From Thermotogaceae bacterium (GTDB lineage Bacteria; Thermotogota; Thermotogae; Thermotogales; Thermotogaceae), in assembly GCA_027038385.1 (NCBI GenBank), contig JALVXE010000147.1:1-8141 (forward strand): a stretch of 8,141 nt of DNA, read 5' to 3'. The translations under genes were made by a program, and so were the position numbers. Shown piece by piece: positions 1-5,622 of this stretch (position 1 is the stretch's first letter; each line of letters opens with the position of its first letter). The notes under the pieces are model-generated. The model was not told the origin of the DNA and did not search any database. It worked only from the letters and a program-made list of their open reading frames with translations.

Positions 1-791
1 GAGATATAGGCTTTGACAGGGAGTACGATTACATAAGACCGTACATAGACAGGTCTGGGGTTAGGATAAACACTGGAATAAAATATCATAAGATAACCTC
101 AAAGAGTACTCCTCTCTCTGAAAAAGAGCTATATGACATAGATGAAGCCTTGGAAGCAGTTGAAGAGCATGCAAGGGATTTTCTCCTGAAGAAGGAATCA
201 CAAGCTAGAAACTTAAACGCTCTATTCGGAGGCGTTGAACCGGTCATAGTGGCACCTTTCGATGCAGAATTGTTCGGGCATTGGTGGTACGAAGGAGTGT
301 TTTTCCTTGAAGAATTCTTCAGAAAAGTTGCGAAGAGCAGATATTTGAGAGTTGCAACAGCTGGAGAGATGGTTGACAGGTTGGAAACGGTCCAAATAGT
401 TACGCCGGCAGCATCGAGTTGGGGTGCGAATGGGTACAATGAGGTGTGGCTGAATGGAAAAACCGATTGGATATATCCACACCAACACGAGCTTGAGGAA
501 AAGATGAGAGAAGTGGCCAGTAGCATCGATGAATCAAACGAACTTCAGGTGAGACTCGCAAAGCAGATGGCCAGAGAGCTACTTCTTCTTCAGTCGAGTG
601 ATTGGGCGTTCATAATAACCACGGGTACCAGCGTTGAATACGCGATAAACAGGGTGAAATCTCATATAAGAAGGTTCCTGGATCTCTACGACATGTTCAA
701 AAGTGGAAATGTAGATGAAGATAGGCTCAGACACTATGAATGGATAGATGGGATATTCAGTGATGTTGATTATAAAATCTACGCAAGCTAG
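1..791 (+). CDS. 1,4-alpha-glucan branching enzyme, GH57 family (C-terminal part; 5' end outside window)
   Basis: This enzyme makes alpha-1,6 branches in glycogen-like glucan by cleaving and transferring alpha-1,4 chains in the cytoplasm. The frame is open from the window's left edge (first full codon at base 3) to TAG at 789-791, giving 262 residues, about half of a typical GH57 branching enzyme of some 520-560 aa. Seen in sequence: an IGFDREYDYIRPYI / TGIKYH segment at the left edge; the PFDAELFGHWWYEG block, whose Asp codon at 261-263 is the expected GH57 general acid/base; then the branching-enzyme hallmark ASSWGANGYNEVWLNGKTDWIY, and a C-terminal helical stretch with SSDWAFIITTGTSVEYA. 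A TTG at 150 gives a shorter frame, but it lies inside conserved family sequence and is not the start. The gene converges on the minus-strand operon, with 26 bases between the two stops. The family call is confident; branching versus another GH57 transferase activity is inferred from the WLN/TDWIY block. Confidence 0.92.
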   Translation, partial: DIGFDREYDYIRPYIDRSGVRINTGIKYHKITSKSTPLSEKELYDIDEALEAVEEHARDFLLKKESQARNLNALFGGVEPVIVAPFDAELFGHWWYEGVFFLEEFFRKVAKSRYLRVATAGEMVDRLETVQIVTPAASSWGANGYNEVWLNGKTDWIYPHQHELEEKMREVASSIDESNELQVRLAKQMARELLLLQSSDWAFIITTGTSVEYAINRVKSHIRRFLDLYDMFKSGNVDEDRLRHYEWIDGIFSDVDYKIYAS

Positions 792-816
792 GAGAGGCAG
801 CGGGTTGCTGCCTCTC
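792..816 (+). terminator. GC-rich hairpin between convergent genes, likely rho-independent terminator
   Basis: A perfect 10-bp inverted repeat, GAGAGGCAGC (792-801) and GCTGCCTCTC (807-816), encloses the loop GGGTT. It begins one base after the branching-enzyme stop. On the plus strand it is followed by only TTTA, a short T tract. On the minus strand it sits directly after the TAA (820-818) of SLH protein C but is followed by CCTAGC, with no T tract. It therefore fits a terminator for the plus-strand gene better. For the minus operon it may act as a 3' stabilising stem or a weak, shared terminator. Confidence 0.75.
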
Positions 817-817
817 T

Positions 818-2095
818 TTAAAGAATTATCGCAAGTGTGGAAAGCAGAAGTGAAACAACGGAAACCGCTAGAAAGACATAATACACACCCTTTGAAGGAA
901 TTCCAGAGATCTCCTCATAAAGCTGAGCGTTTTCCTTTTTCAAACCTTCAACTTCCCTTTTCAAGCTCGCCAGCTCTTTACCTTGAATTTCCATCTTCTG
1001 CGAGGAACTCTTCGACAAATTCTCTACCTCATTCTGAAGAGAAGTCACCGAGCTCTTCACACCTGATATATCGGAATCCATGTCGAGTAGTCTCTTATCC
1101 AAAAAGCTCTGTCTAGCCTTGAGTTTTTTCAGATCTTTTTCAACAAAGGTCACACTGGCGTTGAGCAGTTCAGATACTGAATCGATACGTTTTGACACGC
1201 TCGAGAATCTGTAGTTCATCTCCTTGTTGAGTAGCTCTACATCCGCATCGTGTTTCTCACTCAGGTTCTTTACGGCGTCTCTGAGATTGCCAACAACCTT
1301 TGAAAGATCCTCAAGATCTTTTTCGAATTCCTCTCTAACCGATTCCAGATTTCCCTTCAGCATATAAACATCTGAAGAGTTCTTGGATACCTCAGATTTA
1401 AGAGATTCTATCTCTTTCTGAAGATCTGATCTCACTTTTCTGAGACTTTCGTCGTTTTTCTCAAGCTCGCTTCTAAGATAACTCTCCATGGATTTCAAAT
1501 CTTCATACCTTTCAAGGTTTGAAGTGGACGTTCCCGCATGATCTTTTCTCAGAGAACTCAATTCAGATTTCAGATTTCCAACGGTTTCTTTGAGGCTTTT
1601 CATTTCACCTGAAACCTCATCTATCTGTGATCGGTATTCCTTGTCAAGTTTCATAAGTTTATCCAGAATCTCAGATTTTAGGGATGCTATTTCATCGTAT
1701 ATACTCTCCATCTCGCTGAGGTTGTTCATCCTTTTGGATATTTCGTCGAACTTCCTTTTGAGATTTGAGAGATCCGCATAATTCTCCGATGACCACTTGT
1801 AAGCTCTCGAAGCCATATCCGATATCTCCGATATCTTCTTGTTGAAAGAGTAGTTACTCTCCACGGAACTCTTCACATATCTTTTCAGGTAGAGTATCGT
1901 TCTGTAAAGGGATACAGCGAGTTGATATCTCGTAACCCTCTCGTTCCCCCTGAACGTTCCATCAGGATAACCCGAAATTATTCCGAGCTTCATCAAACTG
2001 ATCACCGCATCGTAAGCCCAGTGACTCCTTGGAACGTCTTTTATTCCGAACGCGATCATGGATATCAAAACGAAGCAGACTGCGATCTTCTTCAT
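818..2095 (-). CDS. SLH domain / coiled-coil / C-terminal membrane anchor protein C (Omp-alpha-like toga spacer)
   Basis: Probable envelope spacer of 425 aa. The plan is a signal peptide (1-17, ending AFG), one SLH domain (about 18-66, with HWAY, GIISGYPDGTFRG and TRYQLA), a heptad coiled coil (about 75-398), and a hydrophobic helix (about 404-425) at the extreme C-terminus. No proline occurs between P44 and P400. Core spacing is mostly 3-4 with at least one stutter (F257 to L261), and N389 occupies an apparent a position near the end, as in parallel dimeric zippers. In Omp-alpha of Thermotoga, the SLH head binds the wall layer and the tail anchors in the outer membrane; the same topology is inferred here. 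About 324 coiled residues at 0.148 nm each would give a rod near 48 nm. It is the last gene of the operon: its ATG overlaps the stop of protein B (ATGA), and its own SD is poor (GGTGGTAG), so coupled translation is likely. The TAA abuts the 792-816 hairpin. Confidence 0.9.
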   Translation of the reverse strand: MKKIAVCFVLISMIAFGIKDVPRSHWAYDAVISLMKLGIISGYPDGTFRGNERVTRYQLAVSLYRTILYLKRYVKSSVESNYSFNKKISEISDMASRAYKWSSENYADLSNLKRKFDEISKRMNNLSEMESIYDEIASLKSEILDKLMKLDKEYRSQIDEVSGEMKSLKETVGNLKSELSSLRKDHAGTSTSNLERYEDLKSMESYLRSELEKNDESLRKVRSDLQKEIESLKSEVSKNSSDVYMLKGNLESVREEFEKDLEDLSKVVGNLRDAVKNLSEKHDADVELLNKEMNYRFSSVSKRIDSVSELLNASVTFVEKDLKKLKARQSFLDKRLLDMDSDISGVKSSVTSLQNEVENLSKSSSQKMEIQGKELASLKREVEGLKKENAQLYEEISGIPSKGVYYVFLAVSVVSLLLSTLAIIL

Positions 2096-3354
2096 TTACT
2101 ACCACCACTCATCTGGATGTATATGAGGCCTCCGAGTGCCGCGACGAGCATCATCATCAGAACCCATTGAGCGATGTCAGTGTTGGATGAATTCTTAAGT
2201 TGTCTTGATATTTGATCCAGTTTGTTCTCAACATCATCCATTTTCTTTTGAAAAACTTCCTTTTTGACGAAATCTTTTGAGATCTCTTCGATGTCGCTGA
2301 CTCTTTTTTCCATCTTCAATATATCTGATTTCGTTTTAGAAAGCTCAGGCTCAAGAACATTAGATACCCTGTCCTCAAGTCCGGAAAGACTGTTCTTCAA
2401 ATCCTCGATGCTACTCTCGTTATTTCCTATCTTCTCACTGAGGTTTTGAAAGTCTGTCCTTTCCTTGGCGTAAAGAGAATCACATTTGTCATCTAGGTCG
2501 TCTATCTTTGACTGAAGCTTCGACAGGCTCTTCTCAAGGATTAGAATAGAGTTGGATGCGTTTTCGGAGAACTTTTCCAAATTACTCGTTCTGGAGGAAA
2601 CAGCAATGAGATCTGCTCTGAGCTTTTTCAGAGCCAGTGAATTTTCTCCAGAAATCCTCTTAACGGTGTTGAGCTCATCTCCAAACTCAGAGATGCTTGA
2701 GTCCAGGGTCTCTTTGACCACGTTTATACTCTCTTTGACATCGTTTACGTAGTCTGTGAATATCGAATACGCCTTTTCGAGCTTGTCTACGGAATCGTCA
2801 AGAGACTTGAGATGCTTTGAATGATCGTTAACCTCCTTTGAGATTTCCAATACGGATGTGGCTATTTTGGTGATCCGAGAATCTTCGTAAATGAGAGAAT
2901 CGTTCAGTCTATCCACAGAAGCCTTGTTCTTCGAAATTTCAAGAGTATTTTCACTTATCTTTCTCTCAAGACTTGAGATCTTCTCGTAAAGATCCTTGTA
3001 CTTCTTATTAACGTATCCCGTCATCATCTTGTACTTCTCTTCCAAATCACTGATGTTGGATTTTATCTCAGATATAACCTGAGGCTGGATTACTTCCTTG
3101 GAATTTCCAGGCGGCGAGAAATTCTTCATCTGGGATTTGATGTATTCTATCGTCCTGTATATCGCCACCGCAAGCTGGTACCTGTTCACGAAATCCACAC
3201 CTCTGAACGTCCCATCTGGATAACCTGAGATTATCCCCAGTTCTGAAACCTCATTAACCGCATCGTAAGCCCAATGATTCACCGGAACATCTTTGAAAGA
3301 TATCCCAAAGGCGAGGAGTGGGATCAGTATGACAACAAAAATCGACCTTTTCAT
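2092..3354 (-). CDS. SLH domain / coiled-coil / C-terminal membrane anchor protein B (Omp-alpha-like toga spacer)
   Basis: Paralogue of proteins A and C, 420 aa from the ATG at 3354. The frame is open to 3483, but the ATG at 3354 has a strong SD (GGAGG within GGAAGAGGAGGAAG, about 7 nt upstream), overlaps the preceding stop as ATGA and starts a proper signal peptide, so it is the start. Seen: signal peptide 1-17 (AFG at the cleavage site); SLH domain about 19-68; a linker with prolines at 81, 82 and 91; a coiled coil about 95-388 interrupted by P336; a TM helix about 395-414; and a short polar tail ending SGGSK. The SLH departs from its sisters: RGVDFVNRYQ replaces RGNxxVTRYQ, losing the usual Asn and Thr. 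A single cysteine, C291, lies in the rod. Its role is inferred as linking peptidoglycan or the periplasm to the outer membrane. It could assemble as a homo-oligomer or with A and C; the sequence does not decide. Confidence 0.88.
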   Translation of the reverse strand: MKRSIFVVILIPLLAFGISFKDVPVNHWAYDAVNEVSELGIISGYPDGTFRGVDFVNRYQLAVAIYRTIEYIKSQMKNFSPPGNSKEVIQPQVISEIKSNISDLEEKYKMMTGYVNKKYKDLYEKISSLERKISENTLEISKNKASVDRLNDSLIYEDSRITKIATSVLEISKEVNDHSKHLKSLDDSVDKLEKAYSIFTDYVNDVKESINVVKETLDSSISEFGDELNTVKRISGENSLALKKLRADLIAVSSRTSNLEKFSENASNSILILEKSLSKLQSKIDDLDDKCDSLYAKERTDFQNLSEKIGNNESSIEDLKNSLSGLEDRVSNVLEPELSKTKSDILKMEKRVSDIEEISKDFVKKEVFQKKMDDVENKLDQISRQLKNSSNTDIAQWVLMMMLVAALGGLIYIQMSGGSK

Positions 3355-3569
3355 ACTTTCTTCCTCCTCTTCCAGACGACACGTGAGTCCTTTCTTATCT
3401 CTAAAATCCCGTCTGGAACTTCGACTTCGTTTTTTTTCAAAAGCTCCAACATCAAATCCTCCGGTATGGAGGTATCTATCCATATTTCCTTTATATCGAT
3501 TACATTTATTCCACGCTCAGAATACCTTTTCAAAACGTTCGATATCGCCTTGGAAAAGCTCTCCACCAC
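3351..3569 (-). CDS. Small basic hypothetical protein, 72 aa, embedded between spacer genes
   Basis: I do not recognise this protein. It has no signal peptide or membrane segment, so it is probably cytoplasmic. Visible: an amphipathic N-terminal helix (about 2-18, SFSKAISNVLKRYSERG), a beta-like stretch INVIDIKEIWI (21-31), a second helix PEDLMLELLKKN (36-47), two possible strands around GILEI and RVVW, and a very basic end, KRRKKV. Start: GTG at 3569, three bases after the stop of protein A, with an SD-like GGTGGTGAT upstream; GTG at 3566 is an alternative. Its TGA overlaps the ATG of protein B (ATGA), so the two are probably translationally coupled. The gene context supports a real CDS: without it, 217 bases would separate two genes of an otherwise packed operon, and the strong SD of protein B lies inside it. 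The basic tail would suit nucleic-acid or membrane-surface contact, but that is speculation. Confidence 0.7.
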   Translation of the reverse strand: MVESFSKAISNVLKRYSERGINVIDIKEIWIDTSIPEDLMLELLKKNEVEVPDGILEIRKDSRVVWKRRKKV

Positions 3570-3570
3570 A

Positions 3571-4839
3571 TCACCACCATCCGAAACTCTTGAGAATTAG
3601 GTATCCAGCGGCCAGAAGATTAACAACACTCACCGTTATCACGAATATCCCCCATCCTGGAATGGAAGAAGTTTTCTTCTCCAAGCTTTCCAATCTCTTT
3701 TGGAGCTCCTTCGAGCTTCCGGAAGATTTTGAAATGCTTCCACTGAGTCTCTTGACCTCATCCTTGAGGGACTTCAAGTCATCGGAGAGAGACTGGGTTT
3801 TTTCACCTAAATCTGATACTTTGTACTCAAGATCCGAAACGTCGTTCTGAACCTTTGAAAGACCCTCTAGCTTTTTATCAAAACCAGATACTCTCTCTGA
3901 CAAAGAGTCTAGTCTTCCGGATAGGTCTGCAACGGTATCCTTAACGGATTTGAGGTCAAACTCCATTCCCTTGAATTTATTAACTTCGTTTTCCAAGGAT
4001 TCGATTTCCTCAGTTTGAGAAGATATTTCCGAGCTCACAGAGCTCAAATCTCTTTTGAGATTTTCAACATCACTCGAGAGTTTTTTTATCAAGCTTGCGT
4101 TTCTCTCAACAAAAGTGGATATTTTGCTCGTACTGACGGATCTTTCAAGCTTCGAGTATTTCCCCTCCAAACTTTCCAATCTCATTTCTAAAGGCTCGAT
4201 CGATGTGTTCAGATAATCCTTGGTCGGATAATTTTTCTTCACATTAGATATCTCATCGCTGAGCTTCCCTATGAGTTTTTTCATCTCAAAAAGCGTCTCA
4301 TACATGCTATCCACCGATACGACCTTGCCTTCCACATCCGACAGCTTTGCAGATAGATCCCTCAAATTTCTCGTGTTGTTCGAGATCATCTCGTAGGCTT
4401 TCTCCACCATCTTTCTCAAGTTATCGATGTCTGCCGAGTAATCTTCAGATGGCGCACTCTTCTCCATGGAGGAGCCTTTTTCAAGGACTGCCACTCTTCT
4501 TCTCAAATCGGCTAATATCTTTTCCATATTTGATATCTTGATCTCCAACCTCTTTGAACTCTCAGGCGATGCTGAGGCAGCTGGAGCAACCGTAGATTCG
4601 GAGATATTTGAAGCCTTTTCATCTATGTACTTGACCAACCTGTAAAGTGCCACGGCGAGTTGATACCTCGTGACCGGACTGTTACCCCTGAACGTTCCGT
4701 CTGGGTACCCGTTTATTATCCCCATATTCGTGAGTTTGATAACCGCTTCGTACGCCCAATGCCTTGGATTCAAATCCTTGAAACCCGTTGCCAGGATTAT
4801 CACAGCCGGAACTAGAAAAAGAATTACAAACTTCCTCAC
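3571..4839 (-). CDS. SLH domain / coiled-coil / C-terminal membrane anchor protein A (Omp-alpha-like toga spacer)
   Basis: First of the three spacer paralogues, 422 aa. GTG start at 4839 with an SD GGAGGG (in GAGGGAGGG) about 6 nt upstream. Signal peptide 1-19, ending ATG in the AxG pattern shared with AFG of its sisters; SLH domain about 20-68 (FKDLNPRHWAY, GYPDGTFRGNSPVTRYQLAVALYR); an Ala/Pro/Ser-rich hinge about 79-95 (TVAPAASASPESS); coiled-coil segments about 97-125, 135-200 and 225-390, separated by prolines at 130, 205 and 216; then P394, a TM helix about 396-417 and an aromatic end, SFGWW. The coiled coil is thus more broken than in protein C, so it may be a jointed rather than straight rod. 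Known for the family: SLH binds cell-wall polymer and the C-terminal helix sits in the outer membrane. It follows the NifX-like gene by 13 nt and precedes the 72-aa gene by one base. Confidence 0.9.
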   Translation of the reverse strand: MRKFVILFLVPAVIILATGFKDLNPRHWAYEAVIKLTNMGIINGYPDGTFRGNSPVTRYQLAVALYRLVKYIDEKASNISESTVAPAASASPESSKRLEIKISNMEKILADLRRRVAVLEKGSSMEKSAPSEDYSADIDNLRKMVEKAYEMISNNTRNLRDLSAKLSDVEGKVVSVDSMYETLFEMKKLIGKLSDEISNVKKNYPTKDYLNTSIEPLEMRLESLEGKYSKLERSVSTSKISTFVERNASLIKKLSSDVENLKRDLSSVSSEISSQTEEIESLENEVNKFKGMEFDLKSVKDTVADLSGRLDSLSERVSGFDKKLEGLSKVQNDVSDLEYKVSDLGEKTQSLSDDLKSLKDEVKRLSGSISKSSGSSKELQKRLESLEKKTSSIPGWGIFVITVSVVNLLAAGYLILKSFGWW

Positions 4840-4852
4840 GATTATCCCTCCC

Positions 4853-5197
4853 TCACTCTCTCGTCGGAGAATGGACTTCCTCTAAGTTTCCTTCAAGGAA
4901 CATCTTTACGTTCTCTTCGACACTAACCGGCTTGCCTATGTAAGCCTTAACGCCGGCAGCGGTTAACGCATCGAAGGCGTTCGATCCTATTCCAGGAAGT
5001 ATCACGGCATCTACACCTAGAGATGCAATCATCTGAACAACTCTCGGTCCAGCTCCATGCGCTTGGGATACCGTGTTTTCAATGGCTTCATAGCTCCCGG
5101 AATCCGTATCGTATACTATGAAGTACTCAGCTCTTGCAAACCTGTCCGCGAGCTTGGAAGAAAGGTCACCACCGCTTGCCGCTATCGCTATTCTCAT
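4853..5197 (-). CDS. NifX/NifB-like protein (dinitrogenase iron-molybdenum cofactor domain), 114 aa
   Basis: Single-domain protein of the Nitro_FeMo-Co family (RNase H-like fold). Family hallmarks seen: MRIAIAASGGDLSSKLADRF at the N-terminus, then ARAEYFIVYD (21-30) in place of the more usual HFGRA-x-YF; a Gly-rich AHGAGPRVV (46-54); GVDAVILPGIGSNAF (61-75); AAGVKAYIG (80-88); and a C-terminal EGNLEEVHSPT. The His of HFGRA is replaced (RFARA), and there is no cysteine, so metal-cluster binding is doubtful. Start ATG 5197 has an excellent SD, GGGAGGTG (5210-5203), 5 nt upstream; longer frames upstream run through the promoter and are not used. In organisms without nitrogenase the role of these proteins is unknown, and no other nif-type gene is visible. 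It is the first cistron of the envelope operon, its stop overlapping the SD of protein A. Family call confident, function open. Confidence 0.87.
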   Translation of the reverse strand: MRIAIAASGGDLSSKLADRFARAEYFIVYDTDSGSYEAIENTVSQAHGAGPRVVQMIASLGVDAVILPGIGSNAFDALTAAGVKAYIGKPVSVEENVKMFLEGNLEEVHSPTRE

Positions 5198-5231
5198 AAT
5201 AACACCTCCCGTTTGTTTTCTCTTTGTGTGA

Positions 5232-5260
5232 ATTCTACCACCTATTCGACTTTGATATAA
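5232..5260 (-). promoter_or_regulatory. Predicted promoter of the minus-strand operon
   Basis: Read on the minus strand, TAGAAT (5237-5232) is a 5/6 match to TATAAT and is preceded by TGG, giving the TGn extended -10. A weak -35, TTATAT (5260-5255, 3/6), lies 17 bp upstream. The predicted start is near 5225, leaving a leader of about 28 nt that contains the SD GGGAGGTG before the ATG at 5197. The -35 lies on the -10 of the opposing promoter. Confidence 0.55.
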
Positions 5261-5261
5261 T
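5233..5261 (+). promoter_or_regulatory. Predicted promoter of the STAS-SBP-HAD operon
   Basis: TATAAT at 5256-5261 is a perfect -10 hexamer preceded by TGA (5253-5255), an extended -10. At 17 bp upstream the -35 position reads TTCTAC (5233-5238), a poor match that coincides with the opposing -10. Start of transcription would be near 5268, which is unusually close to the first codon of the STAS gene (TTG 5279 or GTG 5270). Confidence 0.65.
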
Positions 5262-5264
5262 GAC

Positions 5265-5281
5265 GGAGGGTGATAAATTTG
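5265..5281 (+). promoter_or_regulatory. Ribosome-binding site and start choice for the STAS gene
   Basis: GGAGGGTGAT (5265-5274) is SD-like. It overlaps the GTG at 5270, which is in frame, so that codon has no room for normal initiation. The in-frame TTG at 5279 lies 9 nt after GGAGG and 4 nt after GGTGAT, which is a workable spacing. If transcription starts near 5268, only GGTGAT would be in the message, or the GTG would be used as a nearly leaderless start. Confidence 0.5.
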
Positions 5282-5608
5282 AAAATTTTCGATTTGGAAG
5301 GTGCGACTATCATCTCTCCGTCCGGAAATTTGGACATCGAGACGTCGAAAAAGTTCAAGGAAATAGCGTTCAAATGGTGCGAAAAATCCCAGAGAGGGAT
5401 GATCCTCGACCTCAGAGAGGTTGACCACATAGACAGTATAGGCCTTGGAAGCGTGGTCAGTATATTCAACAAATGCGTAAATTTGAGGAAGAAAATGGTG
5501 GTAGTCCTGGTAGACGGTGAGGTGAAAAACTCCATACTCATGGCCAAGCTTGATAAACTTATGGACATCTATGAGAACATATCAAACGCTCTCGGATCTT
5601 TCGACTAG
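5279..5608 (+). CDS. STAS-domain protein, anti-sigma-factor antagonist-like (SpoIIAA/RsbV type)
   Basis: Stand-alone STAS domain of 109 aa from TTG 5279 (112 aa if GTG 5270 is used), the normal size for SpoIIAA/RsbV proteins. Visible: the N-terminal strand pair KIFDLEGATIISPSGNLDIETS, helix KKFKEIAFKWCEK, strand MILDLREVDHID, and the DSIGLG loop (52-57), where Ser53 matches the serine phosphorylated by the cognate anti-sigma kinase. Then helix VSIFNKCVN, strand MVVVLVDG, and helix EVKNSILMAKLDKLM ending in DIYEN. In partner switching, the unphosphorylated antagonist binds the anti-sigma factor and frees sigma; other stand-alone STAS proteins regulate phosphatases or transport. No RsbW-like kinase or sigma gene is in the window, so the partner is unknown. 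First gene of the plus-strand operon; its TAG overlaps the SD of the solute-binding protein, implying stoichiometric co-expression. Confidence 0.85.
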   Translation: MKIFDLEGATIISPSGNLDIETSKKFKEIAFKWCEKSQRGMILDLREVDHIDSIGLGSVVSIFNKCVNLRKKMVVVLVDGEVKNSILMAKLDKLMDIYENISNALGSFD

Positions 5609-5622
5609 GAGGGATGACTGTG
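5607..5622 (+). promoter_or_regulatory. Ribosome-binding site that sets the solute-binding protein start
   Basis: AGGAGGG at 5607-5613 abuts the ATG at 5614, leaving no spacer. The in-frame GTG at 5620 lies 7 nt after AGGAGG and begins V-KKLFILL, a standard signal-peptide n-region. GTG 5620 is therefore preferred over ATG 5614; the difference is two residues (Met-Thr). Confidence 0.75.

Noticed and set aside
150..791. Possible stand-alone 213-aa protein starting at TTG 150
   Set aside because: The same frame is open to the left edge and bases 3-149 encode recognisable GH57 sequence, so this is an internal codon of a truncated gene, not a start.
3355..3483. 43-residue N-terminal extension of SLH protein B (start at 3483)
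   Set aside because: The extension (basic, RSRSSRR, EEEEE) would bury the signal peptide, overlap the 72-aa gene and ignore the strong SD before the ATG at 3354.
3557..3571. ATG at 3571 overlapping the stop of protein A, as an alternative coupled start
   Set aside because: It lies in another frame that closes after 13 codons; the 72-aa frame starts at GTG 3569.
3293..3850. Plus-strand 185-codon frame opposite proteins A and B
   Set aside because: It is antisense to clear coding sequence, spans three genes, and its Ser/Arg/Phe-rich composition is that expected from the reverse of coiled-coil codons.
818..4839. Crystalline S-layer protein genes
   Set aside because: Each protein has one SLH copy, a long rod and a C-terminal TM helix, with no globular lattice domain, which matches Omp-alpha spacers better than S-layer subunits.
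4853..5197. Nitrogen fixation locus
   Set aside because: Only a single FeMo-co-domain protein is present with no nif structural or assembly genes; this family is common in non-diazotrophs.
5281..5290. Perfect palindrome GAAAATTTTC just after the STAS start, as an operator
   Set aside because: It is only 10 bp, A/T-rich and accounted for by codons for Lys-Ile-Phe; no second copy is seen near the minus-strand promoter.
5198..5428. 77-residue N-terminal extension of the NifX-like protein
   Set aside because: It runs antisense through the STAS gene and across both promoters; the ATG at 5197 has an ideal SD and the family's normal N-terminus.
5614..5619. ATG 5614 as start of the solute-binding protein
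   Set aside because: It directly abuts the AGGAGGG, leaving no spacing; GTG 5620 is correctly spaced.
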